Shown: positions 52,611 to 63,153, counted from the stretch's first letter. The stretch: DNA of 64,000 nucleotides from Sporanaerobacter acetigenes DSM 13106 (GCF_900130025.1 NZ_FQXR01000005.1:248001-312000), one strand, 5' to 3'. Notes: generated by a model from the letters alone, not told the origin. Numbers and translations are program-made.

Positions 52611-53267
52611 ATGAAACAATTTGCGGTTATAGGATGCGGAAGGTTTGGGTCTAGTGTAGCAAAGACATTGTATAATTTAGGAAATGAAGTATTGGCTATA
52701 GATAAAGATGAAGAAATAGTTCAAGAGATATCTGAACATGTAACCCATGCAGTACAAGCTGATGTCATGGATGAAAATGTATTAAAAGAATTGGGAATTA
52801 GAAATTTTGATGTAGTAATTATAAGTATTGGATCTGATTTAGAGGCTTCTATCTTAGCTACTTTGATTGCTAAAGAGTTGGGAGTTAAATGGGTTATAGC
52901 TAAAGCCCAAAGCGAATTGCATGGAAAAGTGTTATCCAAAATAGGCGCTGATAAGATTATTTTTCCAGAGAGGGATATGGGTGTGAGAGTTGCGCACAAT
53001 TTGGTTTCTACGAACGTACTAGATTTTATAGAATTGTCTCCTGATTATAGCATTGTTGAAATAACGGCTATTTCTGAATGGGAAAATAAATCACTTAGGG
53101 AATTAAAGCTCCCTACGAAATTTGGAATAAATGTAATGGCTATAAAGAGAGAAAAATGTATCAATGTTTCTCCTTATGCTGATGATGTTATTTTACATGG
53201 AGATATACTTATAGTAATTGGAAACACCGAAGATATAAAGAAAATAGAGAAAAATGCAGGTGATTAA
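52611..53267 (+). CDS. ktrA: KtrA/TrkA-type RCK regulatory subunit
   Basis: 218 residues. The N-terminal RCK domain binds nucleotides (FAVIGCGRFGSSVAKTLYNLG, VLAIDKDEE, and the QADVMDENVLKELGI stretch), the C-terminal TrkA_C domain (about 135-218) senses ligands. It gates the potassium channel encoded just before it. Ribosome site AAAGGAG. The single RCK-N plus TrkA_C layout is that of KtrA rather than the doubled E. coli TrkA. Confidence 0.93.
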   Translation: MKQFAVIGCGRFGSSVAKTLYNLGNEVLAIDKDEEIVQEISEHVTHAVQADVMDENVLKELGIRNFDVVIISIGSDLEASILATLIAKELGVKWVIAKAQSELHGKVLSKIGADKIIFPERDMGVRVAHNLVSTNVLDFIELSPDYSIVEITAISEWENKSLRELKLPTKFGINVMAIKREKCINVSPYADDVILHGDILIVIGNTEDIKKIEKNAGD

Positions 53268-53271
53268 TGGA

Positions 53272-54075
53272 ATGAAAGATATAACCAGTTCTTCAAACCC
53301 AATCATAAAAGAGGTAAAAGGATTATATAAAAAAAAGGAAAGATGGAATAAAAATTTGTTTATCATAGAAGGAGTAAAAATAGTAGAAGAGTGCATAAGA
53401 TGGGGGAAAACTCCAAAGTATATACTCTTTTCAGAAGAACTCTTTTCTGTGAATGGAGGCGAAGAACTCTTTTCTATCTTAAAAAATAATCACAATTTGA
53501 TTAAAGTACCCAATAGTTTATTTAGAGAATTGGCAGATACTGAAAAGCCTCAAGGTATATTGGCGGTTGTTGATTTTAATATTTCAAAAATGGATGAAGT
53601 AGTTAAAGAAAAGAAAAACTTTATCATTATTTTAGACGAACTCCAAGATCCAGGAAATGTTGGAACAATAATAAGGTCAGCAGATGCTTTTGGTGTTAGT
53701 GGTATAATAGTGACAGAAAATTGTGTAGATGTATATAATCCCAAAGTAGTTCGTGCTACTATGGGCTCATTATTTCATATACCAATTACATATATAAAAG
53801 ATAAAAAAGAAGTCATAAATTATTTGAAAGATAGGCAAATTAGGATATATACTACTTCTTTGCAAGGTGAAACCTATATTTATGATGCGGATTTTAAAGA
53901 GAATTTTGCATTTATAATAGGCAATGAGTCTAAGGGTGTTACAGAAGAAATGATAAAGTTTGCAGATCTACTTATAAAAATACCGATGGAAGGTAATGCT
54001 GAATCATTAAATGCAGCTATTGCCTCTTCTATTATTATGTATGAAGTAGCAAGGCAAAGGTTCAATATTTCTTGA
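53272..54075 (+). CDS. SpoU/TrmH-family RNA 2'-O-methyltransferase
   Basis: 267 residues from the ATG just after the ktrA stop; an in-frame ATG at 53254 would overlap it. The N-terminal substrate-binding domain (about 1-95) with FIIEGVKIVEECI is followed by the knotted SPOUT domain: ILDELQDPGNVGTIIRSADAFG (motif 1 Arg), FIIGNESKGV and PMEGNAESLNAAIA. It methylates a ribose in rRNA or tRNA with SAM. Often next to pheS in clostridia, as here. Target site unknown. Confidence 0.92.
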   Translation: MKDITSSSNPIIKEVKGLYKKKERWNKNLFIIEGVKIVEECIRWGKTPKYILFSEELFSVNGGEELFSILKNNHNLIKVPNSLFRELADTEKPQGILAVVDFNISKMDEVVKEKKNFIIILDELQDPGNVGTIIRSADAFGVSGIIVTENCVDVYNPKVVRATMGSLFHIPITYIKDKKEVINYLKDRQIRIYTTSLQGETYIYDADFKENFAFIIGNESKGVTEEMIKFADLLIKIPMEGNAESLNAAIASSIIMYEVARQRFNIS

Positions 54076-54100
54076 GTTTTAGATACTCTAGTGCTATAAT
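54072..54100 (+). promoter_or_regulatory. promoter of pheST
   Basis: TTGAGT (54072-54077) and TATAAT (54095-54100), 17-base spacing; the -35 box overlaps the stop codon of the methylase gene. Confidence 0.7.
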
Positions 54101-54197
54101 TTAATAAAACAATCAGAATTTTGTGACCTCAATCGCATGAAATAGGTCTTATTTTATATTTAGGTTTTTTATTATCAGGTATGAAAGGAGTTTAAGC

Positions 54198-55220
54198 ATG
54201 AAAGAAAAGATATATAAGATTAGAGAAGAAGCAATGAATGAAATCAGTAAAATGAAAAGTATAGATGAATTAGAAGAAATGAGAATTAAAGTTTTAGGCA
54301 AAAAAGGAGAGCTTACACAGGTACTTAGAGAAATGGGGAAACTTTCTAAAGAAGAAAGGCCGGTTGTTGGTGAAATAGCCAATGATGTAAGAAAAGATAT
54401 AGAAACGGAACTAAATTCTACAAGAGAACGTTTAAAAAACGAAATGAAAAAAAAGAAATTAGAAAAAGAAAGAATAGATATATCTATGCCAGGGAAGGAA
54501 ATAATTTTAGGTCACAGACACCCCTTAATGGCAACTATAGAGGCATTGGAAAATATATTTTTGAGTATGGGCTTTAGCGTAGTTTATGGTCCAGAAATTG
54601 AGACGGTTCAAAACAATTTTGATGCATTGAATTCACCGGAAAACCATCCTTCGAGAGATTTGTCAGATACATTCTATATAACGGAGGATATGCTTTTGAG
54701 AACTCATACTTCACCTGTGCAGATAAGAGTCATGAAAGAGAAGAAGCCACCTTTGAGGATAGTCTCAGCTGGAAGAACTTTTAGATTTGACGATGTGGAT
54801 GATACACATTCTCCAATGTTTCATCAGCTTGAAGGCCTTGTGATTGATGAAAATGTAACAATGGCAAATCTGATGGATACTATTGATACATTTATAAAAG
54901 AGTTATTTGGAGAAGATATGGAGACTAGATTTAGGCCACATTATTTTCCATTTACAGAACCGAGTGCAGAAGTAGATGTATCTTGCGTAAAATGTAAGGG
55001 AAAAGGTTGTGAGGCATGTAATGGAACAGGATGGAGTATGGAATTGTTGGGCTGTGGAATGGTAGATCCAAAAGTACTTGAAAATTGTGGTATAGATCCT
55101 GAAAAATATAGTGGATTTGCTTTTGGTTTAGGAATAGATAGGATTGCTATGGTTAAATATGGCATAAACGATATAAGATTGTTGTTTGAAAATGATATGA
55201 GATTTTTAAATCAATTTTAG
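54198..55220 (+). CDS. pheS: phenylalanyl-tRNA synthetase alpha subunit
   Basis: 340 residues. Catalytic subunit of the alpha2-beta2 enzyme. An N-terminal coiled coil (about 1-85) binds tRNA; class II motifs follow: motif 1 HPLMATIEALENIFLSMGF, motif 2 RTHTSPVQIR with RTFRFDD, and motif 3 FGLGIDRIAMVKYGI. A Cys-rich insert CVKCKGKGCEACNGTGW is present as in many Firmicutes. AAAGGAG ribosome site. The 122-base leader has no T-box, unlike the other synthetase leaders here. Confidence 0.97.
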   Translation: MKEKIYKIREEAMNEISKMKSIDELEEMRIKVLGKKGELTQVLREMGKLSKEERPVVGEIANDVRKDIETELNSTRERLKNEMKKKKLEKERIDISMPGKEIILGHRHPLMATIEALENIFLSMGFSVVYGPEIETVQNNFDALNSPENHPSRDLSDTFYITEDMLLRTHTSPVQIRVMKEKKPPLRIVSAGRTFRFDDVDDTHSPMFHQLEGLVIDENVTMANLMDTIDTFIKELFGEDMETRFRPHYFPFTEPSAEVDVSCVKCKGKGCEACNGTGWSMELLGCGMVDPKVLENCGIDPEKYSGFAFGLGIDRIAMVKYGINDIRLLFENDMRFLNQF

Positions 55221-55238
55221 TTGTATAGGAGGATAGAA

Positions 55239-57635
55239 ATGTTATTACCAATAAAATGGCTAAAAGATTATGTAGATATTGACGTGGATTCAAAGATACT
55301 AGCTGATAAATTGACATTGTCAGGTTCCCATGTAGAATCAATTATAGAATTAAATAGTGGGATAGAAAATGTAGTAGTAGGACATATTTTAGAAATTAAG
55401 GATCATCCCAATGCTGATAAACTATGTATCACTATTACAGATGTAGGACGTGAAAAACTTCAAATAGTGACAGGTGCTACCAATATTAAAGAAGGAGATT
55501 ATGTGCCTGTAGCGTTGGTTGGAGCAACACTTCCTGGTGGAATTAAAATAAAGAAAGGTAAATTAAGGGGAGAAGAGTCTTTAGGCATGCTTTGCTCATT
55601 AAAGGAATTGGGAGTAAAGGATAATGTTGTACCTAAAGAGCAAAGAGATGGTATTTTTATATTAGATAAAGAATATCCATTGGGAATGGATATAAAAGAA
55701 GTGTTAGGATTGTATGGAGAAGTAATAGAATTTGAAATAACACCTAACAGACCAGATTGTTTAAGTATTGTAGGAATGGCTAGAGAAGCTTGTGCTACTC
55801 TTAATAAAAAAATGAAATATCCTAGTATAAACATAAGTAAGGAAGAAGATAATATAAATGATTATTTGAGAAAAATTGAAATTCTAGATAAAGAACTTTG
55901 CAATAGATATTTTGCAAGGGTGATAAAAGATGTGAAAATTGAAAGTTCTCCACTCTGGTTACAAACTAGGCTTATGGAAGCTGGAGTGAGACCTATAAAC
56001 AATATAGTAGATATAACAAACTATGTTATGCTAGAATTTGGAGAACCGCTACATGCTTTTGACTTGGACAAAATAATAGATAAAAAAATATATGTAAGAA
56101 GAGCATTAGAATCCGAAAAAATTACTACTATTGATGGCATAGAGAGAAGTTTAAATTCATCTAACTTAGTAATTGCAGATGGTGAGAAACCTGTTGCTAT
56201 AGCTGGTGTAATGGGTGGGTTAGAAACAGAGGTAACCGATTGTACAAATACTATTTTAATAGAAGCTGCAAATTTTAATGATAGAAGTGTAAGACTTACA
56301 TCGAAGTCATTAGGACTTAGAACAGAAGCTTCTTCAAGATTTGAAAAAGGAATAGATCCAAACTTATGCCAAACTGCATGCAATAGGGTATGTCAATTGA
56401 TTGAGGAAATAGGAGCAGGAAAAGTAGTTGGTGGTTATTTTGATAATTATGTACAAGAAAAAAAGGAAAGTAGCATTGTTATAAGACCCAAAAGAGTACA
56501 TAAACTACTTGGCATAGAAATTGAAAAAAGCAGGATAATAGAAATACTTGAAAGTTTGGAACTTAAGGTGGAAGATAAAGGTGAATTTTTAGAAGTTCTA
56601 GCTCCTACTTTTAGATTGGATTTAGAAAGAGAAGTCGATTTAATTGAAGAAATAGGGAGAATATATGGATTTCATAATATAAAAAATGAGCCATTAGTTG
56701 GAGTTCTCACAAAAGGCGAAAAACCTTATGATAAACAAATAGAAGATAAATCTAAAGCGATTCTTCAAGGACTAGGAGCAAATGAAGTTATGACTTATTC
56801 ATTTATAAGTCCTAAAGCTTATAATAAAATAAATTTAAAAGAAGATAGTATGAAAAGACAATGTGTCCAAATAATCAATCCTCTTGGAGAGGACTATAGT
56901 GTCATGAGGACTACTCTTATACCAAATATGATGGAACTACTGTCTAGAAATTATAATTATGGTGTTGAAAGAGCTTTTGCTTTTGAAATTGGAAATATGT
57001 TTATACCTAAAGAAATTCCTGTGAAGAATTTACCTATAGAGAGAAAAACATTATGCATAGGAATGTATGGAGAGACTGATTATTTCTATTTGAAAGGTGT
57101 AGTTGAAATATTTTTAGAGAGACTAGGAGTAACTAAATGTAATTATTTGAGGGAAGAAAATCATCCTACATTCCATCCTGGAAGAACATCAAATATTATA
57201 TATGAAAACAAAGTATTAGGAGTCATGGGTGAACTACATCCTGATGTATTAGAAAATTATGATATAGATGAACGAGTTTATATTGCAGAATTGGATTTTG
57301 AGGGTATAGTTGAAATTGCCAAATTAGAAAAGAAGTACAAACCATTGCCTAAGTATCCTGCTATTGTTAGAGATTTAGCTATTGTATTAGATGAAGATAT
57401 TATGTTCAAAAATATTGAGGAAGTGATTTGGTCAAAAGGTGAGGGGCTTATAGAGAAAGTTGAATTGTTTGATGTGTATACTGGAGAACAAATACCAAAA
57501 GGCAAGAAGAGTGTAGCGTTTTCAATTACCTATAGATCTCACGAAAGAACTTTAAAAGATGAGGAAGTTTCTCAAATTCATCAAAATATAGTTCAAGAAA
57601 TAGAGAAAACTTTTAAAGCTAATCTTAGAAGTTAA
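55239..57635 (+). CDS. pheT: phenylalanyl-tRNA synthetase beta subunit
   Basis: 798 residues from the ATG after AGGAGG; earlier frame is not needed. Domains in order: EMAP-type tRNA-binding domain (about 40-150), B3/B4 editing domain with ANFNDRSVRLTSKSLGLRTE, B5 (about 400-475), the class II-like core, and the C-terminal anticodon-binding FDX-ACB domain (about 705-798). Partner of pheS 18 bases upstream. Confidence 0.97.
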   Translation: MLLPIKWLKDYVDIDVDSKILADKLTLSGSHVESIIELNSGIENVVVGHILEIKDHPNADKLCITITDVGREKLQIVTGATNIKEGDYVPVALVGATLPGGIKIKKGKLRGEESLGMLCSLKELGVKDNVVPKEQRDGIFILDKEYPLGMDIKEVLGLYGEVIEFEITPNRPDCLSIVGMAREACATLNKKMKYPSINISKEEDNINDYLRKIEILDKELCNRYFARVIKDVKIESSPLWLQTRLMEAGVRPINNIVDITNYVMLEFGEPLHAFDLDKIIDKKIYVRRALESEKITTIDGIERSLNSSNLVIADGEKPVAIAGVMGGLETEVTDCTNTILIEAANFNDRSVRLTSKSLGLRTEASSRFEKGIDPNLCQTACNRVCQLIEEIGAGKVVGGYFDNYVQEKKESSIVIRPKRVHKLLGIEIEKSRIIEILESLELKVEDKGEFLEVLAPTFRLDLEREVDLIEEIGRIYGFHNIKNEPLVGVLTKGEKPYDKQIEDKSKAILQGLGANEVMTYSFISPKAYNKINLKEDSMKRQCVQIINPLGEDYSVMRTTLIPNMMELLSRNYNYGVERAFAFEIGNMFIPKEIPVKNLPIERKTLCIGMYGETDYFYLKGVVEIFLERLGVTKCNYLREENHPTFHPGRTSNIIYENKVLGVMGELHPDVLENYDIDERVYIAELDFEGIVEIAKLEKKYKPLPKYPAIVRDLAIVLDEDIMFKNIEEVIWSKGEGLIEKVELFDVYTGEQIPKGKKSVAFSITYRSHERTLKDEEVSQIHQNIVQEIEKTFKANLRS

Positions 57636-57663
57636 AGGGGTAGATAAAATCTACTCCTTTAAT
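57633..57663 (+). terminator. terminator of pheST
   Basis: TTAAAGGGGTAGAT/ATCTACTCCTTTAA with AAA loop, followed by TTT. Its first bases overlap the pheT stop codon. Confidence 0.8.
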
Positions 57664-57738
57664 TTAGTGAAAAATAGAGGAAAAAGAAGATTTAGGTAGA
57701 ATAATTATATATGATTAAATTAAGGGAGAGGGTAAGTT

Positions 57739-58308
57739 ATGACAGAAAAGAAAAAAGTAAATGTAAATATAAATGGTCGTAACTTTACGGTTGTAGGTAG
57801 TGAGCCGGAGCAATATGTTAAAGGTATTGCTGCTTTTGTAGATGAAAAGATAAAAAATGTAGTTTCCAACAATGACAGATTGAACGATTCTATGGCGGCT
57901 ATTCTTGCAGCGTTTAATATAGCAGATGAATATTATAGAACCTATGTTGAACTAGAAGAGCTAAAAAAAGAAGTAAAAGAACCCCTAGAGCAATATGAAA
58001 AATCTTCAGAGGGCTTAAATGTGGCAAATAAAAAAATTGAGGAACTAGAAAAAGAATGTAGCATATATAAAGATGAGTTGTTGGAATCAAAAAGAGCTCA
58101 TGAAAGTACAGATAAATTGATAAAAAAATATGAGCAGGCATTAGATCTTAAGGAAGAAGAACTAAAAGAAAATCAGAGAACTATAAAAGAATTGCAAGAT
58201 AAATTGTTTCAAAGTCAAATTGTATTGGTTGAAACCAAAAAAGAATTAGAAGAGCTTAAGAGGGAATTTGACAGTGATAAAAAAGTTTTCGATGGGGAGG
58301 AAGGTTAA
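57739..58308 (+). CDS. zapA: cell division protein ZapA with long coiled coil
   Basis: 189 residues. The N-terminal 95 residues are a ZapA domain (KVNVNINGRNFTVVGSEPEQ, then MAAILAAFNIADEYY), which crosslinks FtsZ filaments at the division ring. The remainder is an uninterrupted Glu/Lys/Leu-rich coiled coil, far longer than ZapA of Bacillus or E. coli (85-110 residues). GGGAGAGGG ribosome site. U32 gene follows five bases after the stop. Confidence 0.88.
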   Translation: MTEKKKVNVNINGRNFTVVGSEPEQYVKGIAAFVDEKIKNVVSNNDRLNDSMAAILAAFNIADEYYRTYVELEELKKEVKEPLEQYEKSSEGLNVANKKIEELEKECSIYKDELLESKRAHESTDKLIKKYEQALDLKEEELKENQRTIKELQDKLFQSQIVLVETKKELEELKREFDSDKKVFDGEEG

Positions 58309-58313
58309 ATCTA

Positions 58314-60749
58314 GTGGTAAAAAATAATAGTTATGTGGAATTGTTATCTCCTGTAGGTAATATTGAAGCATTGTATGCCGCTGTTCAAAATGGCGCAGAT
58401 GCAGTTTATTTAGGAGGAAAACTTTTTAATGCAAGACAGTATGCATCTAATTTTGGCATGGAAGATTTGAAAACAGCAGTTGAATATGCACATTTAAGGG
58501 GAGTAAGAGTTTATGTTACTGTAAATATTTTGTTTAGCGACAAAGAAATAGAAGAAGCAGTAGATTATATAAAATACCTATATGAAATAGATGTGGATGG
58601 GCTTATAGTCCAAGACCTTGGACTTAGTTATTTAATAAAAAATGTTTTTCCACAATTTGAGCTTCATGGTAGTACTCAAATGACTATTAACAATTTGCAG
58701 GGAGTACTGTTTTTAGAGCAAATGGGATTTAAGAGAGTTGTATTAGCTAGAGAATTGTCTATAAATGAAATTAAATATATAAAAGAAAGAAGCAATATAG
58801 AACTAGAAGGATTTATACATGGAGCTCTATGTGTTTGTTATTCTGGTCAATGCCTTATGAGCAGTATTATTGGGGGAAGAAGTGGAAATAGAGGTACTTG
58901 TGCTCAACCTTGTAGAATGCCATATACCCTTGTTGATATAGAAAATGAAAGGACTGTATTTGAGAAGTTAGAGGGAAAATATATTCTAAGTCCTAAGGAT
59001 TTAAATACTATTGAAGATATAGACAAGATAGTAGATAGTGGTTTAAAATCCCTAAAAATTGAAGGAAGAATGAAAAAACCAGAATATGTTGCTCTAGTTG
59101 TTAGCAAATACAGAAAGGCATTAGATAGGGGAATAGATGAAATAACAAAAGAAGATAAAAAAGAATTATTGGAAATATTTAATAGAGGGTTTACTGGTGG
59201 ATATATATTAGAAAATTTCGGAAGAGAATTTATTTCTTTAGACAGACCTAACAATAGAGGAGTTTATCTTGGAAAAGTTGTAAAAGTAGACCCCAAGTAT
59301 ATATATATAAATTTAGAAGACGATTTAAATATAGGAGATGGAATTGAATTTACAAAGGGTAAGAACGAATATGTAGGAATTATGTCAAATATATCAGGGG
59401 AAAAAGGCTCTACTATAAAAATTGACAATCTAAAAGGTATAAAAAATAACTCTTTAGTATATAAAACATCTAATAGAGAATTGTTAGAAAAAACAAGGGA
59501 GACTTTTGAGGAGAATCAAAATATAAAATACCCTATAAGTATGGATGTTTATATATATATAAATAAAAAGGCAGTTTTAATTATAAAAGATGAAAATTAT
59601 ACTATCAGTGTTGAAAGTGAAGAGCTAGTAGAAAAGGCGCAAAGGGTCTCTTTGATAGAAGAAAGAGTTCGAAATCAGTTAGAAAAACTGTCAGATGAAC
59701 CTTATTATATTGATAATTTAAATATTTATCTTGAAGAAGGTTCTTTTTTACCTATAAGTAGCTTAAATAAATTGAGAAGACAGGGAATAGATTTATTAAA
59801 TGAAAAAAGAAAAAATTTCAATCATAGAGCTAAAATAGATGAAAGCATACTGGAAGAAAGGGTGCAAGAATTTTTTAGATTTAAAAATGAAAGTAGAGAT
59901 GATTTAAATAAAAAGTTGTCTGTTAAAGTGTCTAAAATAGAGCAGTTTGAAAAGCTTGATTTAAACAAATTGGATAGAATTTATTTGGGATTTGACGATG
60001 ATTTGGAGAATTGTTTAAATGAAATAAAAAAGAGAGGAAAGGAAGCTTATATTTATACAGATAAAATCCTTAATGAAGACGAATTAAAAAAATTAAATGG
60101 CAAGTTAGAACAAATATATAAAGAAGTAGATGGCGTGTCTGTGTCTAATTTAGGGACTCTAAATCTTGTCAAAAATAATTTTGAATTAAATATTCATGGG
60201 GATATAGGATTAAATGTATACAATAGTATTACTGCTAGAGCATTAAACGAAAATAGAGTAAATAGTATCACGTTGTCTCCTGAACTTACTTTACAGCAAA
60301 TAAAGGAAATTTGTAAAAAAGGTGAAAACATATATGAAACAATTGGTTATGGATATTTACCTCTAATGGTTACGAAACATTGTCCTATATCTTTAGCTAA
60401 AGGTTGCCAAAACAATAAAAACTGTAAATATTGTAAATATAGAACTGGATATGGACTAAAGGATAGATTAGGTAAAGTTTTTCCCATTGTTAGAAATGAA
60501 AGTATAACCACTATTTACAACAGTGTTCCTCTCATGGTTATAGAAGAATTAAATAACATATATGATAGTGGAGTAAATATGATAAGAATAGACTATACGT
60601 TTGAAGAAGATGATATTTATTCTATACAGGAAGCTTTTTATGAATATATACATGGAAATTTGAATGAAAGAGATTTAGAGATGTTTTTAGATTTTCATAG
60701 GAAAAATACAGGTTTGACTAGAGGACATTATTTTAGAGGAGTTTTATGA
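58314..60749 (+). CDS. U32-family protein, RlhA/DUF3656-type
   Basis: 811 residues from GTG. The N-terminal U32 domain (about 1-320) has LLSPVGNIEALYAAVQNGAD and the signature GFIHGALCVCYSGQCLMSS, SGNRGTCAQPCRMPY, with clustered Cys. A middle DUF3656-like region and a second U32-related C-terminus with CQNNKNCKYCKYRTGYGL follow. Members of this group (RlhA) hydroxylate 23S rRNA with an iron-sulfur cluster; older annotation as peptidase or collagenase is unlikely for this form. Coupled to zapA and mutS2. Confidence 0.88.
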   Translation: MVKNNSYVELLSPVGNIEALYAAVQNGADAVYLGGKLFNARQYASNFGMEDLKTAVEYAHLRGVRVYVTVNILFSDKEIEEAVDYIKYLYEIDVDGLIVQDLGLSYLIKNVFPQFELHGSTQMTINNLQGVLFLEQMGFKRVVLARELSINEIKYIKERSNIELEGFIHGALCVCYSGQCLMSSIIGGRSGNRGTCAQPCRMPYTLVDIENERTVFEKLEGKYILSPKDLNTIEDIDKIVDSGLKSLKIEGRMKKPEYVALVVSKYRKALDRGIDEITKEDKKELLEIFNRGFTGGYILENFGREFISLDRPNNRGVYLGKVVKVDPKYIYINLEDDLNIGDGIEFTKGKNEYVGIMSNISGEKGSTIKIDNLKGIKNNSLVYKTSNRELLEKTRETFEENQNIKYPISMDVYIYINKKAVLIIKDENYTISVESEELVEKAQRVSLIEERVRNQLEKLSDEPYYIDNLNIYLEEGSFLPISSLNKLRRQGIDLLNEKRKNFNHRAKIDESILEERVQEFFRFKNESRDDLNKKLSVKVSKIEQFEKLDLNKLDRIYLGFDDDLENCLNEIKKRGKEAYIYTDKILNEDELKKLNGKLEQIYKEVDGVSVSNLGTLNLVKNNFELNIHGDIGLNVYNSITARALNENRVNSITLSPELTLQQIKEICKKGENIYETIGYGYLPLMVTKHCPISLAKGCQNNKNCKYCKYRTGYGLKDRLGKVFPIVRNESITTIYNSVPLMVIEELNNIYDSGVNMIRIDYTFEEDDIYSIQEAFYEYIHGNLNERDLEMFLDFHRKNTGLTRGHYFRGVL

Positions 60750-60770
60750 TTCTTGTATTGAGGTGATAAA

Positions 60771-63149
60771 ATGAACGACAAGACATTAAAAGTTTTAGAA
60801 TATTATAAAATAATTGATAAATTAAAAGAAAAGACTGAATCTTCTTTAGGAAGGGAAATAGCAAAAGATCTTAAACCATCGACGGATATAGAAGAAATAG
60901 AACATATGCAAAGAGAAACTGACGAGGCATTGTCTCTTTTAATTAAAAGAGGTAGTCCTCCTCTATATGGCATAAAGGATATTAGAACAGAGGCTAAAAG
61001 AGCTGAAATAGGAGGGGTATTATCACCTGGTAGTTTACTTAAAATTTCTGACTCTTTACGAGTTTCACGAAGCCTTAAAAATCATATAAAAGAAACAAGT
61101 GAGGATAAAGATTCAAATTATCCTATAATAGAAGGACTTGTGAGTGAATTAAAACCTTTTAGAAATATTGAGGAAAATATAAATAATGCAATTATAAGTG
61201 AAGAGGAGATATCTGACAATGCTAGTCCTCAATTAAAAACTATAAGAAGACAAATAATAGCTAAGAATGATGCCATAAGAGATAAATTAAATTCAATAAT
61301 AAATTCATCAAAGTATAAAAAGTATTTACAAGATGGTATTGTTACTATGAGGGAAGGAAGATATGTGGTGCCAGTAAAGCAGGAAAATAAATCAAATTTT
61401 CCTGGATTGGTACATGATCAATCTTCAAGTGGTGCTACATTGTTTATTGAGCCTATGGCTGTTGTAGAATTAAACAATGAATTGAAGGAACTAGAGATAA
61501 AAGAACAAAAAGAAATTGAAAGAATACTATCTGAATTGACAGCGCTAGTTGCTGAAGAATCTGAAAGTATAATTGAAAATCAAAAAATACTAGAGAAAAT
61601 TGATTTTATATTTGCAAAGGGCAAGTTAGCTCTTGATATGGATGGAACTAAACCAATTCTTAATTCTGAAGGCTATATAGATATTAAAAAAGCTAGACAT
61701 CCACTATTACAAGTAAAAAAGGTAGTACCAATTGATTTATATATAGGAAAGGATTTTAATACATTAGTCGTTACAGGGCCTAATACGGGAGGGAAGACTG
61801 TTACTTTAAAAACCGTAGGATTGTTGACCTTGATGTCTCAGGCAGGCCTTCATATACCAGCAGACTACAATTCAAGGGTAGCTGTTTTTGATCATGTATT
61901 TGCGGATATAGGTGATGAGCAGAGTATTGAGCAAAGTTTAAGTACTTTTTCTGCTCATATGACCAATATAGTTGAAATACTTGAAAATATAGATGAAAAT
62001 AGTTTAGCACTATTTGATGAATTGGGAGCAGGAACGGATCCTACAGAAGGCGCAGCACTTGCCATGTCAATTCTAGACTATTTGCATGGGATAAATGCAA
62101 GAACTATAGCTACTACGCATTATAGTGAGTTAAAAGTATATGCATTGACTAAAGAGGGAATAGAAAATGCATCTGTAGAATTTGATGTAGAAACCTTGAG
62201 CCCTACCTATAGACTATTGATTGGTGTTCCAGGAAAATCTAATGCTTTTGAGATATCTAAACGCCTTGGACTCAACGATTATATAATTGATCATGCAAGA
62301 GAACTTATTTCAAAAGAAAATATACAATTTGAAGATGTACTTCAAGCTATAGAAAAAGATAGGCGAATAGTTGAGGAAAACAAAATTGAGACAGAAAAAT
62401 TGCGAGAAGAAATTGAAAATCTAAAACAAGAATTGACTAGAGAAAAGGAGAAAACCTTCAATGCAAGAGAAGATATAATTAAGAAGGCAAAAGAAGAAGC
62501 AAGAAGTATAATTAGAAAGGCAAAAGAAGAATCAGATAGTATAGTTGATGAATTGAGAGATATTTCTATTGAAATAGAAAAAGAAAAAAATAAGAAAATT
62601 CAAGAAGCACAAGACAAATTGAAAGAAAATCTCAATGAAGTAGAAAGAGATTTATCAGATAATTTAATGAAAGTTAAAAACAATAAACCTCCTAAAAACT
62701 TAAAAGAGGGGGAAACAGTAGAAATATTATCATTAGGGCAATGTGGGACTGTACTTTCTCAAGCTGATGATGATGGGAATGTAAATGTTCAAGTAGGTAT
62801 CATGAAAGTAAATGTTCATATATCTACTTTAAAGAGGGCTGAAGAAGAAAAATTAATAAAGTCACAAGTAAGTACTAAAAATATAATTAAGAATAAATCA
62901 CAAAATGTAAAAAATGAATTGGATTTGAGAGGGGAAACTTTAGATGAAGCATTGCTAGATTTAGATAAATATTTAGATGATGCTTATTTAGCAAGATTGA
63001 AAGAAGTATTTATAATTCATGGAAAAGGTACAGGAGTTTTAAGAGAAGGAATAACTGGTCTTCTAAAAAGTCATAAACATGTAAAGTCTTATAGATTAGG
63101 TAAGTATGGTGAAGGAGGAAGTGGAGTTACAGTGGTGGAACTTAAATAA
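60771..63149 (+). CDS. mutS2: endonuclease MutS2
   Basis: 792 residues. A MutS-type ATPase with Walker A GPNTGGKTVT (near 335), LFDELGAGTDPTEG and a long coiled coil (about 520-630); a KOW-like beta region (about 640-690), and the C-terminal Smr nuclease domain beginning LDLRGETLDEALLDL (about 717) with IIHGKGTGVLREG. Recent work in Firmicutes assigns it to splitting collided ribosomes; older work to suppressing recombination. It lacks the mismatch-binding N-terminus of MutS. GAGGTG ribosome site, 21 bases after the U32 gene. Confidence 0.95.
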   Translation: MNDKTLKVLEYYKIIDKLKEKTESSLGREIAKDLKPSTDIEEIEHMQRETDEALSLLIKRGSPPLYGIKDIRTEAKRAEIGGVLSPGSLLKISDSLRVSRSLKNHIKETSEDKDSNYPIIEGLVSELKPFRNIEENINNAIISEEEISDNASPQLKTIRRQIIAKNDAIRDKLNSIINSSKYKKYLQDGIVTMREGRYVVPVKQENKSNFPGLVHDQSSSGATLFIEPMAVVELNNELKELEIKEQKEIERILSELTALVAEESESIIENQKILEKIDFIFAKGKLALDMDGTKPILNSEGYIDIKKARHPLLQVKKVVPIDLYIGKDFNTLVVTGPNTGGKTVTLKTVGLLTLMSQAGLHIPADYNSRVAVFDHVFADIGDEQSIEQSLSTFSAHMTNIVEILENIDENSLALFDELGAGTDPTEGAALAMSILDYLHGINARTIATTHYSELKVYALTKEGIENASVEFDVETLSPTYRLLIGVPGKSNAFEISKRLGLNDYIIDHARELISKENIQFEDVLQAIEKDRRIVEENKIETEKLREEIENLKQELTREKEKTFNAREDIIKKAKEEARSIIRKAKEESDSIVDELRDISIEIEKEKNKKIQEAQDKLKENLNEVERDLSDNLMKVKNNKPPKNLKEGETVEILSLGQCGTVLSQADDDGNVNVQVGIMKVNVHISTLKRAEEEKLIKSQVSTKNIIKNKSQNVKNELDLRGETLDEALLDLDKYLDDAYLARLKEVFIIHGKGTGVLREGITGLLKSHKHVKSYRLGKYGEGGSGVTVVELK

Positions 63150-63153
63150 GTCC

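Noticed and set aside
54101-54197. T-box before pheS
   Set aside because: No GGTGGNACC element or specifier context; only a weak GACCT/AGGTC hairpin.
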